A stretch of 64,000 bases of DNA, taken from the NCBI GenBank assembly GCA_947471745.1, contig CANJKZ010000084.1, positions 658,501 through 722,500 on the forward strand, written 5' to 3'. Below the pieces are notes generated by a model that ran no database searches, was not told the DNA's origin, and saw nothing but the letters and a program-made list of their open reading frames with translations. This DNA comes from Closterium sp. Naga37s-1 (taxonomy: Eukaryota > Streptophyta > Zygnematophyceae > Desmidiales > Closteriaceae). The translations under genes and the position numbers were made by a program. Shown here piece after piece: positions 51,420 through 63,143 of the stretch; within the stretch, counting starts at the first letter, position 1; each line of letters begins with the position of its first letter.

Positions 51420-51912
51420 GCCGGCCCGTCGCGGCCCCTACTGCCGTCGCGGCCCCTGCTGCTGACGCGGCCCCTGCTGCTGTCGCGGCCCCTACTGCCG
51501 TCGCGGCCCCTATTGCCGTCGCGGCCCCTGCTGCCGTCGCGGCTCCTTCTGCCGTTGCGGCCCCTGCTGCTGACGCGACCCCTGCTGCTGTCGCGGCCCC
51601 TTCTGCCGTCACGGCCCCTGCTGCCGTCGCGGCCCCTGCTGCCGTCGCGGCCCCTGCTGCCGTCGCGGCCCCTGCTGCCGACGCGGCCCCTGCTGCCGTC
51701 GCAGCTCCTACTGCCGTCGCGGCCCCTGTTGCTATCTCAGCCCCTACCGTCGCAGCCCTTGCTGTCGCGGCCCCCTGCCGTCGAGGCCCCTGCTGTCGCG
51801 GACCCTGCTGTTGCCGCACCTGCAGTCGCGGCCCCGGCCATCGCGGCCCCTTTGCTGTCGCGGCCCCTGCAGTCGCAGCCCCTGCTGTCGCGGCCCCTCC
51901 CTGCACCTGCCC
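51420..51912 (+). repeat. Element J leader minisatellite
   Basis: About 25 units of cggcccctgctgccgtcg, 15-18 bp each. Confidence 0.85.
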
Positions 51913-52173
51913 CTGGTAAGCACCCTCGCCGCCTTGCTGCGCCGCGCCGCCAGGAGCTGAGCCGCGCCGCCAAGTCGAGCCGCGCCACCCAGCCGAGCCG
52001 CGCCGCCCACCGAGCCGCGCCGCTCTGCCGAGCCGCGCTGCCCTGACGAGCCGCGCCGCCCTACCGAGCCGCGCTGCCCTACTGAGCCGCACTGCCCTGC
52101 CAGCACTGCTCCTGCTGCCACTGCTGCTTTTACTACCACTGCTGCTACTGCTGCTACTGTTGCTACTGCTTTT

Positions 52174-53402
52174 ATGGCTAGCCCTACTGTTCTCATATTT
52201 GATGCTGAGGGGCGTGCAGTTGACTTTGACGTTTGGGTTGACGACCTGCAGCTCTTTCTTCAGTGTGACTCTAGGGATGGGGTATCCCTTTTTGATCACA
52301 CGTCCGGTGTCTCTACTGCTCCTGCTGCCACTGCTGACAGTACGGTTCACTCGCAGTGGACCACTCATGACGCTGTTGCTCGTCTTGCTGTTCGTAGTCA
52401 CTTGCCGCCTGCTGAGCGCGCGCATTTTGGCCAGTACAAGACTGCTCAGTCTTTGTACGACGCTGTAGTTGCGCGCTACTCCTCCCCTGCCACTGCTGCC
52501 CTCAGCCGCCTCATGCTACCGTACCTTTTCCCTGACCTTGCCGCCTTTACCACAGTTGCTGACCTCATTACTCACCTCCGCACTAGTGACGCCCGCTACC
52601 GCGCTGCCCTTCCCACTGAGTTCTGTGCCAAGAACCCCCCCCCCAATGTACATCACCCTTTACTACCTAGTCACCCGCCTCCCTGACTCACTTGCTTCAG
52701 TCAGGGACCACTTTCTCTCCCTTTGCCCCACCGAGCTCACTGTCAACCTGCTAGAGGAGCGCCTTGCTGCAGCTGAGAAGAGTATCTTAGCTGTAGGTGC
52801 TTCTCGCGGCGACCGTCGCACCCCTTTCTTTGAGGGGTGTTTCCTTGTCCCCCTTCTCCCCTCTGTTGCTTCTGCTGCTGCTGTCGACCTCGTTGGCACT
52901 GAGGAGGTCGGGGCTGCGTCTGCTCCTAGTGGGAGGCGCCGCAACAGCAAGGGCAAGGGGAGCAAGGGTGGTGGAAGGGATGGCGGGGGCTGCGGCGGAG
53001 GCGGTGGAGGAGGCGGAGGGGGTGGCGAGGGAGGTGGGGGTGGTGCTGAGAGTGGGGGCTTGAGTGGCGGCAGTGGAGGTGGTGGAGGCAGCGGCGGAGG
53101 TGGTGGAGGCAGCGGCAGCGGTGGCAGAGGTGGCGGTGGCGGTGGTGCTGGTCAAGGTGCAGCCGCGCAGCGTGGAGGCTTTGGTGGTAGCCAGCGCCAG
53201 CAGCAGCCGCGTTCCCGTAAGACCCCGTCGGCCCAGCAGCTTCGTGAGTGGTACGCTGGGCGTGGGAGGTCTGGGGGTGCTGGTCCCTGCACTTACGTTC
53301 TTACGGGCTGCCACACACTGTGCAGCGCTGCTTCGGTCGCCTGACTGACGCCTGGCGCGCCCAGTTGAGCTACCTCGCTGGGGTGATCTGCTTAGGCAGA
53401 AT
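52174..53402 (+). pseudogene. Element J Gag
   Basis: MASPTVLIFDAEGRAVDFDV, then a frame change just after the poly-C tract: ten C plus an extra A, 52635-52645. MYITLYYLVTRLPDS continues in the next frame with the poly-glycine insert. The zinc-knuckle region has two small deletions (CTYVLTGCHTLCSAAS), which destroy the knuckle. Confidence 0.87.
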
Positions 53403-55379
53403 GTGCCTATCTTTGATCTTGATTTCGATGCTATCCTTGCTGCCATGTATGCTTTGACTGATAGTGCTGAGGGTGACTGTTACCTGAGTGTCCTGCCTGA
53501 CCCGGGCATTGAGGCTGCTGCTCTAGGTGCTAGTGCGTCTGCTGCTCCAGGTCCTGTTGAGTCTGCTGCTCCAGGTGCTGGTGAGTCTGCTCTCTCAGGT
53601 ACTGCACCAACTGAGGCCTTGCACAGTTTCACACTTGACTCTGGTGCTTCGCGCTCTTTCTTTAGAGACAGCACCACACTCACGCCGCTCAGTCGGCCTG
53701 TCGCAGTCTCCCTGGCTGACCCCTCTGGGGGCCCAGTCCTTGCGCACTCTTCCACGGTTCAACCGTGTCCTGCGGCCCCGTCGGGCTTGCTGTCGGGACT
53801 CCACCTCCCCTCGTTCTCTACGAACCTGGTGAGTGGAGCTGACCTCCACGACTTGTGGGTTGACCAGTTCACCCCTGGAGGTCAGCGTGTGACCCACTGC
53901 ACTTGCTCTCGCACGGGCCGCCACCTGGCCACGTTCACCCGTCGGCCTGGGTCGAGTCTGTACACACTGACTACTGCGTCTCCTCCGGTCTCTGTGTCTG
54001 GTCAGGTAGCAGCGTCTAGTCAGGTGTTTGCTGCCGCGTCCAGCTCTAGTCCTGCGTCTGCCCCCTGCTCATGTCGTCCTCTGTCGCACGAGAGTCTCCT
54101 TTGGCACCACCCGCTTGGTCACCCCTCCCTGCCTCGTCTTCGAGGTATGGCCTCCCGTACCCTTGTCTCTGGTCTCCCCCGATCCATCCCTCCCCTTCCT
54201 CCAGGGCCTTCCCCTACCTGTGTTCCCTGTGTCGAGGGCCGGCAGCACGCCGCTCCTCACTCCTCCGAGTTCCCTCCGACAGAGGCTCCCCTGCAGACTC
54301 TTCATATGGACGTGTGGGGCCCAGCCCGCGTCCGTGGACAGGGTCACGAGCGTTACTTCCTGCTGGTCGTTGACGACTACTCGCGTTACACCACAGTCTT
54401 CCCCTTGCGCAGCAAGGGTGAGGTCACTGAGGTGTTGATCGACTGGATCCGCGGTGCCCGTCGCCAGCTCAGCGAGCGTTTCGGCTCGGACCTTCCTATT
54501 CTGCGTCTGCACTCAGACCGATGTGGTGAGTTTTCCTCCGACCTCCTGAGGGCCTTCTGTCGTGCGGAGGGCATCCGCCAGACGTTCACGCTTCCGGCCT
54601 CCCCACAGCAAAATGGGATTGCTGAGCGCCGCATTGGCATGGTCATGGACGTCGCTCGTACGTCCATGATCCATGCGGCTGCTCCCCATTTTCTGTGGCC
54701 GTTCGCGGTTCAGTACGCTGCGCATCAGATCAACCTTCAGCCTCGTGTCTCCTTGCCAGAGACCACACCTACTCTGCGGTGGACGGGGAAGTTTGGCGAT
54801 GCGTCTGCGTTCCGTGTCTGGGGATCTCGAGCTTTTGTCCGCGATACTTCAGTGGACAAGCTGTCCTCCCGTGCCGTTCCCTGCGTCTTCCTTGGCTTCC
54901 CCCCTGACGCACCCGGGTGGCAGTTCTACCACCCCACCTCGCGTCTTGTTCTGTCCTCTCAGGTCGTCACGTTTGACGAGTCGGTGTCTTACTACCGTCT
55001 CTTTCCCTACCTCACTGCCTCTCTCCCCCCCCCGCCACTCTTCCTAGCACCAGGTACTCCTCCGGTAGACCCCCTCCCCCCTCAGGGTCCTGCCCCCTCA
55101 GGTGTGTCTCAGGTAGACCCTACCGAGCCGGTCGAGGTAGCTGTCGACTCAGGTGCTGCTAGGGGTGCTGAGCCTGCGGGTGCGGAGACTGGGGGTGCGG
55201 AGCCTGGGGGTGCTGAGCCTGAGCGTTTGGAGTCTGGGGTTGCTGAGCCTGCGGGTGCGGGGACAGGGGGTGCGGAGCCTGCGTCTTGGGGTGCTGAGCC
55301 TGCGCGTGCTGAGTCTGGAGGTTCTCCGGGTGTCCCGTTGCGGCGGGAGCCCCTCTCTCCGCAGCGGCTCCGTGAGTAG
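53403..55379 (+). pseudogene. Element J protease-integrase
   Basis: Open for 658 codons. FDLDFDAILAAMYALTD, protease LDSGASRSFFRD, pre-integrase LLWHHPLGHPSLPRL, integrase DVWGPARVRGQGHERYF, LHSDRCGEFSS, QQNGIAERRIG, then linker. Ends at TAG in LRE-stop-YARRC (Trp to stop). The D,D,E residues are present; Gly to Cys follows the second Asp. Confidence 0.87.
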
Positions 55380-55922
55380 TACGCTCGGCGCTGTCGCTGT
55401 ACTACTGGTGATTCTGGTGCTGAAGTTGCTGGAGGTGCTGCTGGTGCTGGAGCTGCTCGAGGTGCTGCTGGTGCTCTAGCTTCTGGAGGTGCTGCTGGTG
55501 CTGGAGCTGCTGGAGGTGCTGCTGGTGCTGGAGCTGCAGGAGGCGCTACAGGTGCTGGTACTGTTGGAGGTGCTGCTGGTGCTGGAGCTGCTGGAGCCGC
55601 TGGTCCTGGAGGTGCTCGTACTGGAGGTACTGGAGCTGCTGGGGCTGGTGGTGCTGCAGGCGTAGGCGCTGCGGGTACTGGAGCTGGTGGTGCTGCGGGA
55701 GTTGTTACTGGAGACCCTGGAGCTGTGGGTACTGGTGCTGTCTCTGCTGTTTCTGGAGGCGCTGCGCGGCCGCGGCCGTACTACGTTCCGCTCCTTTAGC
55801 AGTTTCTTGGTCTACAGCCTTCTCCTCGTCCTAGTTCTCCTTTACTGCGTCCACTGCCTGCCTAGTCATAGTCGCAGTTACAGCTGCCCTCTCCACTGCC
55901 TCGTCCTTCTCCTTACACTGGA
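55380..55922 (+). pseudogene. Element J Gly/Ala linker
   Basis: Repeats of ctgctggtgctggagctgctggagg-type units, broken into several frames, ending at ggccgcggccgtactacgtt, the conserved start of the RT-side linker. Confidence 0.75.
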
Positions 55923-58046
55923 TTGACTAGAGGTCTTACGGAGCGTCGTGAGCCTGAGTCGCGTCCAGTGTCACCTGAGTCTTGTTCTGAGTCGCCTGTC
56001 CGCACTGTTCGCGCTGGTCGTCGTGTTTCGCGTCCACGTCCTCCTCCTGTCCCTGGCACTCACTCTATGAGTCTGCGTCCTTCCATTGCTCCACAGCGTG
56101 AACCTCTGCCGTCTCCTCATGCGTCCTCTCTTCTTGACGGTCCGGACCAAGAGTCTGACTCCCTTCGTGCTGCTAGTCCTACTATCTCGCGCTTTCTGGC
56201 CACTGCTGTCACTGACCCTTTGTTTGAGTCCACTGCTGCGTCTGTTCTAGTTGCTGAGCTTGTTGACTTTGCTGCAGCCTGTCGCCTAGACTACGCCGCT
56301 AGTCTTGTTGTTGAGTCTGCGTCTGCGTCTGTCTGTCCTCCGTCCGTTGGGGGTGAGTGTGCTCTTGGTACGGACGTTCTTGAGGACAGACAGGAGGAGT
56401 TTGAGTGCTTTGCCGCTACTGTACCTCATCTTGTGTCCATGCTGCTTGCCCCTGAGGGAGACCCGGATGCACCAGACATTCCGACCCCGCGGTCTTACGC
56501 AGAGGCGATAGCGGGTCCCTACTCCTCTTAGTGGCAGGCAGCCATGGACGCCGAGATGGCTTCCTGGAAGTTTAGAGGCACCTACGTTGACGAGGTTCCC
56601 CCGCCTGGGGCGAACATCGTCAGTGGCATGTGGATCTTCAGGGTGAAGCGGCCGCCGGGTTCTCCGCCTGTCTTCAAGGCGCGCTACGTTGCACGTGGCT
56701 TCAATCAGCGACAGGGAGTTGATTTCTTTCAGACCTTCTCCCCTACCCCGAAGATGACCACTCTTCGGGTACTGCTGCACGTCGCCGCTCACCGTGACTA
56801 CGAGCTCCACTCGCTTGGCTTCAGCACAGCCTTCCTACAAGGCAGCCTGCACGAGGAGATCTGGCTGCGCCGCCCACCTGGCTTCACTGGGTCGTTTCCT
56901 GCTGGTACCCAGTGGAGCCTCCGACGGCCAGTCTACGTTCTCCGCCAGGCACCCCGTGAGTGGCACGACACACTGAGGACGACTCTTGCTGCTCTTGGTT
57001 TTGCTCCTTCCACTGCTGACCCATCGCTGTTTTTACACACTGACACCATTCTGCCGCCGTTCTACGTTCTCGTGTACGTAGACGACCTTGTCTTTGCTAC
57101 TGCTGACACTGAGGCACTCGCCCACGTGAAGTCGGAGCTGCAGAAGAGACACACGTGCACAGACCTGGGTGAGCTGACAAGCTATCTTGGCTTGCGGATC
57201 ACCCGGGACTGAGCAGAGCGTACCATTACCTTGACTCAGTCACACATGGTGCAGCAGGTCCTTCAGCGCTTCGGCTTCACGTACTCCTCGCCATAGTCCA
57301 CTCCTCTGCCTACCGGTCACTCGCTCTCAGCTTCACCTTCGCACGAGTCCGTAGAGCCGAGTGGCCCGTATCCAGAGCTTGTGGGCTGCCTCATGTACCT
57401 GATGACTTGCACACGACCTGACCTAGCATACCCTCTCAGCCTTCTGGCTCGCTACGTGGCTCCCGGCAGGCACCGAAAGGTGCACTGGGATGCTGCGAAG
57501 AGGGTGTTGCGCTACTTGTGCAGTACGTCGGGCATGGGGCTCGTGCTTGGAGGACGGGCTCGAGTTGTCCTCACTGGTCACGCTGACGCCTCCTGGGTTG
57601 ACGACTTGGCTACGCAGCGGTCGTCACAGGGTTACACCTTCAGCCTTGGCTCCGGTTCTATGTCTTGGCGATCTACCCACTCGTCTTCTATTCTCAGCTC
57701 CAGTTGTGAGGCTGAGATCTACGCTGGGGCCATGGCTGCACAGGAGTTACGCTGGCTCACCTACCTGCTGACCGACTTGGGAGAGGCGCCTCGTTCTCCT
57801 CCAGTTCTGTACGTCGACAACAAGGCCATGCTTGCCTTGTGTCAGGAGCACAGAACGAAGCAAATGGCTCTACGCTACTTCCTTGCTCAAGAGTTGCAGC
57901 AGCGTGGCCAGCTTTGTCTTGCTTACGTGGCCTCTCAGGCCAACCCTGCTGATGTTTTCACCAAGGCACTTCAGCCTTGTGATCATCAGCGTTTCTGTAC
58001 TGTTCTAGGCCTTGTACCTACTGTGCCTCACTTGCTTACTTCTTGA
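55923..58046 (+). pseudogene. Element J RT-RNase H
   Basis: Pro/Ser linker, then TAG at 56529-56531 (YSS-stop-WQAAMDAEMAS), RT with VYVDDLVFATAD intact, TGA at 57210-57212 (ITRD-stop-AERTITL) and a TAG near 57295 (SSP-stop-STPLP). RNase H has GHADASWVDD, CEAEIYAG and YVDNKAMLAL, ending VPHLLTS. Three stops interrupt an otherwise well-preserved domain. Confidence 0.88.
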
Positions 58047-58275
58047 CTCAACTTGTACTGTACTCTTTATACATATACCTGCATGCTTACACTTGCTAGG
58101 TTGTGTTCATTGTATTGTTTGTTCTCCTTTATATAACTCTGCATGTTAACTGGCCTTGTGGCCATTTGCTTGTGCTCAGACTGCGTGGTGACTTTGTGAT
58201 CCACCCTGAGCTTGCTTTGCCTTTCTTGACTGGTCTTGTGACCTCTTGTTCTCCCCCACTTTGCCTATGGGGGTG

Positions 58276-58406
58276 TGTCAAACTCATATGCTATAGTCTT
58301 TTTAGGCTGTAGTGGGGTAGTTCTTATAGGGTACAACACTTTTAGGTTTCCTACTTGTACCCACCTGCTTTCTAGTTCAGTCATTCATTCGTTCCATATT
58401 CTAACA
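58276..58406 (+). repeat. Element J 3' LTR
   Basis: 131 bp, followed by TSD gtgtt. Confidence 0.94.
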
Positions 58407-58411
58407 GTGTT

Positions 58412-59450
58412 CTGCTTCAGGCTTCTTAAGGTAGGTGGCGAGTTGACTAGCTGAGTAGGATAGATCCGGTCGGTAGGTAACGGCTGCGAAGAGTAGACAG
58501 CCTAACTTTCGTTGGTAGTCGCGAATGTCGGCGGGTTTGAGTAGGGCGGAGACTTTGCGATTTCCGTCGGTGTAGCGGTATGGCGTGGTGATGGCAGTTG
58601 GAGTAAGTCTGAATCGTTTAGCGATTGTGTTTGTGTATTTCTCGGCGCTGAAGTGGATTGCGTTGTCGCCGTCTTGTATGTTGAGTCCCAGGTACTGTGT
58701 AACGGTAGTCGCGACGGTAAGTGTGAGATCCCGCTGCAGCTCCCCTTCAAACCAGGTCGTTATGTCGTTGGTGGAGCCTATGTAGAGGAGGTCGTCTACG
58801 TAGACGATAAGTAGGATGTAGTCAGTCCCCTTAGTGAGTCGGTACATCCCTTGGTCGTGCGGTAGTTGGAGGAATCCGATGCGGATTAGGCGGGCGTGAA
58901 GATGCTGCTGCCACAGTTTCGGGGCCTGTTTGATGCCGTACAACGATTTTTCCAGCTGTCAGACTTGGTTGGAGTCTCCGTTAGACCCTTGTGGAAGTTC
59001 GACGAAGATCTCAGCATCGACGGGGGCATAGAGGAATGCGGTGGCGACATCGATTTGTCGAAGTTTCTTCCGGTTCATGGCGGCTATCGCGAGGAGAATC
59101 CGCAGAGAGGTATGTTGGCTAACTGGTGCAAAAGTTTCCGTGAAGTCTCGTCCTTGCTCTTGGTTGAAGCCACGCACAACCCAACGTGCCTTGAATTTGT
59201 CGATTGTTCTGTCGGCTTTTGTTTTCACGTGGAAAACACATTTTCCCGTGAGAATGGTCTTGTTACGTGCCACTCCGATTGGCACGATTTTCCAGGTGTT
59301 GCGTTCTTGCAGCGCCTTTAACTCTCTGTCCATGGCTTCTTGCCATTTTTCCCTATGCTCCCCCCCCAGAGTCTGCTGAATGTTGGCAGTCTCCTTAGGT
59401 GGTGCTGCTCCGTGGACAGCAGTGACGAGTCCTAGTATCTGCAGTCCACT
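58412..59450 (-). pseudogene. Element F reverse transcriptase
   Basis: MDRELKALQERNTWKIVPIG, CVFHVKTKADRTIDKFKARW, QIDVATAFLYAPVDAEIFVE, a stop near 58957, then YGIKQAPKLWQQHLHARLI, LLIVYVDDLLYIGSTND and YQRKLGCLLFAAVTYRPDLS. YVDD intact. J interrupts after KKPEAEHC. Confidence 0.88.
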
Positions 59451-60560
59451 CTATGTGTAGCGGGGGAGATTTGCGTCCTCGGGACAAGCTGCTTCATCTC
59501 CCGCTTCTGGGTCTGGGAGGAAGTTGGGTCCTACGCATTCAGAGATGTTGGTGTCGACCGGTTGGGGTGTAACGTAACCGGTGTCGGCGAAGTCGAAGTT
59601 GGTTTCGGCGTTGACACTTTCGCGAGGGTTGTTGTTGTCCATGGGGATGTCCACTGAGCAATACGGGAGAGGTCCGGCTTCCTCCGAAGCTCCGTCCACG
59701 TTCTGCTCGTCCCAGTCAGCTTCGTCTGCTACTGAAGCGAAGGCTCGGTTGCCACGGAAGCCGCCCGTGAGGTCTCGATTTGCTGCCAGGTTGTCCAGGT
59801 ACGTTTGAAGTATGAGTTGCTCGTAGAAAATGACATCACGTGCTGCTACTGTTTCCTTCGAGTGGACGTCGAAAATTTTCCATGCGTTGTAATGCTTTTC
59901 AATGCCCAGGTGTAGTCCCCACTGTGCGCGTTGGGAAAATCTTCCGGCTCTTGCAGTGTGCGGGCGGTACTGTACCATGCACCCGAAAACTCGTAACATT
60001 TTTGTGTTGCCCAGTTTCCCTGTCCACAGCAGGTGCGGTGATGCGTTGTTCATATGCGATGATGACGAGAGCAAGTTGTGCAGCATATCAGCGTGGTCCA
60101 TCGCCTCAGGCCACTGGTGGTTGGGCAGTCGCATGCCACGCAACAATTTCCGCATGGTGTTCTGGAGAGTTCTATTCATCCGTTCTGCCATGCCTTGTTG
60201 TTGATGGGCGTAGGGAAGCGAGATGAGTCGCTTGATGCCTCGTTCTGTGAGGTACTGCTTGAACCTTTGTGACTGATATTCCCCTCCCCCGTCTGACTGG
60301 AAGCTTTTCAGCTTTGCTCCTGATTCTCGTTCTGCCACAAGTAGCCAGGCGATGAAGGCTTCGAAGGCCATGTCGCGACTTGGGAGGTTGAGGTGCCAGA
60401 CGTATCGGGTGGCGGCGTCGATGAAAGTAATCACATAGTTAAATGCTCCCTGTCCTTGTTCGCGAGTATACAAGATGTCGGTGTATACTTTCTCCAGGGT
60501 GCGTAAGTTGGCGCGCTTGGATTGTGGTGAGAGACAAACGGTTGATGAGGTAAATCGGCT
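59451..60560 (-). pseudogene. Element F integrase
   Basis: YTDILYTREQGQGAFNYVIT, FQSDGGGEYQSQRF and QQQGMAERMNRTLQ give the D, D, E core. LLWTGKLGNTKMLRVFGCMV and the C-terminal acidic linker follow. A frameshift near 60560 separates it from the pre-integrase segment. Confidence 0.87.
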
Positions 60561-61417
60561 TCGGGGCAGGTAAAGCATGTGCCTCGGAATCGTTGGAGTT
60601 CTTTGCCATCGGGTAGAAGGAGTGAGTCTTTGTCGATTACAGCTGCCTTGATCATGTTGTTCAATGTGGTGTTGCTTGGATGACCTAATCGTTCGTGCCA
60701 CAGTGATTCGCTCGCACGATGTCCGGGTGAGCGCCTGTACAGGTCGGAGTTGGAGTAAAAACCCGCGGTGAGGTTGGCGCTTCTGTGAACTTCACGTGGA
60801 GTGGGAGTTAATTGCTGCGCAGGAGTCGGTGGAGTGTCGTTGGTGAGATTTGGTGCCGTCGAAGAGCCCGCGATTGGTGCCGTAGGTGTTGCTGCTGTTG
60901 CTGATGTTGTGTCTGCTGTTGTCGATGTTGTTTCTTCTTGCCGGATTGTTGCTAATGCCCTTGTCCTTTCGGCTTCAGGTATGGTATGTGAATACCAAAA
61001 TCCTCCAGGACTGAAACCAGGGTCGAGATCATGTGGATGTGTCCAAGAAGTGAAGTTGACGATGGCGTCGCTATCAGCGGTTCCTTGGTCCGGAACAAAA
61101 TCAAGAACGAAGACGTTATTCTTCAAGATTGCCTTGCCAATGTAGAGTCTGCCCTTTCCGTGGAATAACTTGAACTCCTGAGTGGTGCTGTCTGCTTCGA
61201 GATGAATGCCCTTCGCCATCAGTTGACTGACGCTGAGTAAGTTGTAGCCGAGTCCTTCTGCAATTAGAACCTTTGACATTTATAAAATAACGTTAGTTTC
61301 TCGGGACTGAAGTTGCACGATCCCCTGTCGTCGTGTGTGCAGGTTCTGGTTGTTGGCGACGGTGATTACAACTTCGCGCTGAAGTTGATGTTCGTGTTGA
61401 ACGAAGCGACCCGAGGA
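60561..61417 (-). pseudogene. Element F protease end and pre-integrase
   Basis: VLIAEGLGYNLLSVSQLMAK, LYIGKAILKNNVFVLDFVPD, an Ala/Thr-rich spacer, then SLWHERLGHPSNTTLNNMIK, the GAG-pre-integrase HHCC region. A stop just after LDSCCGQHM (near 61418) splits the protease. Confidence 0.85.
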
Positions 61418-62716
61418 TCACATGTGCTGTCCGCAGCAACTGTCCAAGAACCAAGTGTCTTTCCCGGACGGCTCGCTCTGTGCGATGGCTGCATACGTCG
61501 GATTAGGCTCTAGTGATTCGCGACGAGGAGTGCGCTCGTCGAGTTGTTCTTCTGGTGAGTAGAATGGTGGTGATTCGGTGATGCAGGAGTCTGTCGTTCT
61601 TGTCATACAGCTTACGATGTTTCTTGTGCCCTGCGCAGATGTTGTCGTTGATGATGGTGAAGACTGTACTTGATTGGTGGGATGCGCCTGCGTAGAAGTT
61701 ACTTGACTGCTCGAGGGTCGAAGTTGACGTTGCGGCGACGTCGACTGCTGCTGATTCGGGCAGTGTGTGCGCGGATGTCTGGACGTCTTGCAGAGGTGAC
61801 AGAACGGTGGGACGTATTGTTGAATCTGACGGTTGTTTTGTCGATTGTTGTTGCTGTTGTAGCGTCGTTGAGTGTGAAACGCGAATTCCGGTGCTGACGC
61901 TTTCTTCTTGTGTCGTTCTTCGTGCAGGTCCATATCCTGCTGTTCAGCGTGAATTTCAGCGCAGAGTGCTGCTTCGGAGATTTTCCCGTGAGCTGGAAGG
62001 AGTGCTCGAGTGGAGCGCCAATGAGGACCGAGGCCAGCAATGATGACTATTACGAAGGCTTCTTCGGATATTGATCCTCCGCATCGGAGGAGTCTGTCGC
62101 GCAGTGCACGACAACGGCTGATATACGCCATTCCCTTTTCGCCGGGTTTCATTTCCCTGTTGTCAGCTGAGCCATGAGACGACTTTGGTTGACACTGTCT
62201 GTTGCTTGATACAGGTTCTTTAGATGATCGTACGCCAGCTCGGCAGAGTTGCCGTATCCTTGATAAGATCGAATGTTCTGTTGCTCGTTTGGCGTTATGT
62301 TTCGAAGAAGTATCGTGTACGCCATCAACGATTGATATGTATACTGCTACTTGCCGTATTGTGTCCCATGCATTGGATATAGTAGGAACTCGTCGAAGAA
62401 TCCAAGAATTTGCGCGCCCTCCATCATCAGCTCAAATTAGAATGACTAGGTATAGAAGTCCTTTCCATCGAAAGGTGTTGATGTCTGCAGTTTTAACACA
62501 TGTGTGAATTGTGATTGAACTTGAAGTGCGTCCAATGTCTTCTCTTGTCAATGTGAAGGCTGTGGGTGTGGCGCGAAGATGATGGAGCCACGTTGAGGTT
62601 CGTACGGAGCAAAGGTAGGTTGCTGCTGATTTCCGCGCGCATAGGATGAACCGTCGAGACTCATCAGAGCAGCTCTGTTGTTGTTGTTGCTGTTGTTTGA
62701 TTGCGCAGGAGCTGCT
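61418..62716 (-). pseudogene. Element F gag and protease start
   Basis: Gag core (YISRCRALRDRLLRCGGSIS, IIAGLGPHWRSTRALLPAHG), zinc knuckle CHLCKTSRHPRTHC (C-x2-C-x4-H-x4-C), Gln/Ser spacer, protease start WFLDSCCGQHM. Upstream of 62152 the N-terminal part (SSYARGNQQQPTFAPYEP) is recognisable but full of stops and frameshifts, and it is cut at 62716 by the I LTR. Confidence 0.85.
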
Positions 62717-62798
62717 TGTCAAACTTATATGGTATTGTCTATCTAGGCTGTAGTGGGGTAGTTCATATAGGGTACAAAAATTTAGGTTTCCTACTTGT

Positions 62799-63143
62799 TG
62801 TCAGAGGTCCACTGGTGATCCCCGATTGATCCTAGGGAAGGGTTACAGGCTCGTTGTCCTGGGGGGTTATGGGCGCACTGACCCGCTACTTAACAAGCCC
62901 TTTTATCCCAATGGTCTAGTGGTTGGGATTCTGACATGGTATCAGAGCGAAGGTATCGGGTTTGAATCCCTGTGTGTGCACTTCGGGCATCCCAGTGCGG
63001 GGGGGTGTCAGAGGTCCATTGGTGATCCCCGATTGATCCTAGGGAAGGGTTACAGGCTCGTTGTCCTGGGGGGTTATGGGCGCACTGACCCACTACTTAA
63101 CAAACCATTTTATCCCAATGGTCTAGTGGTTGGGATTCTGACA
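62799..63143 (+). mobile_element. Miniature LTR retroelement (TRIM-like) with tRNA-like LTR/internal junction
   Basis: 345 bp in total: LTR 62799-62936 (138 bp), internal 62937-63005 (69 bp), LTR 63006-63143 (138 bp, a few differences). TSD cttgt (62794-62798, 63144-63148). LTR ends are TGTCAGAGG and TTCTGACA. Internal: primer site TGGTATCAGAGCG (complement of the tRNA-iMet 3' end), a GGTTTGAATCC box (GGTTCGAATCC in other copies), then a purine tract GTGCGGGGGGG. The LTR 3' end holds TGGTCTAGTGG (62912-62922), a match to the pol III A-box, within a hairpin ATCCCAA / TTGGGAT. No coding capacity; needs enzymes in trans. Confidence 0.9.
62912..62969 (+). promoter_or_regulatory. Possible pol III internal promoter (A box / B box pair)
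   Basis: A box TGGTCTAGTGG at 62912-62922 and a B-box-like GGTTTGAATCC at 62959-62969, 36 nt apart. The later copies and the inverted array carry the consensus-like GGTTCGAATCC (e.g. 63219-63229). Arrangement and sequence resemble a tRNA-Glu gene whose middle is replaced by the LTR end and primer site. Activity is inference. Confidence 0.5.

Larger units (their letters stand above)
51159..58406 (+). mobile_element. Element J: short-LTR copia element inserted in F
   Basis: 7248 bp; LTRs 51159-51289 and 58276-58406 (131 bp, about two differences), TSD gtgtt (51154-51158, 58407-58411). Primer site TGGTATTCTGAGC, GTTCCC-TAGT-GGGAAC hairpin, AAGGCCCACCAC at 51332-51343, leader minisatellite to CTGGTAAG at 51913-51920. 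Purine tract TATGGGGGTG before the 3' LTR. Gag to RNase H are all present, but with several nonsense codons and frameshifts. Confidence 0.94.
50709..62716 (-). mobile_element. Element F: A-like copia element, split by J, both ends cut
   Basis: Minus strand. Right to left: gag 61418-62716, protease and pre-integrase 60431-61417, integrase 59451-60500, RT 58412-59450, then J, then RNase H 50709-51158. No LTR of its own is visible: the left end stops inside RNase H at the H 3' LTR, and the right end stops inside the gag region at the I LTR. Domain motifs match element A. Confidence 0.88.
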
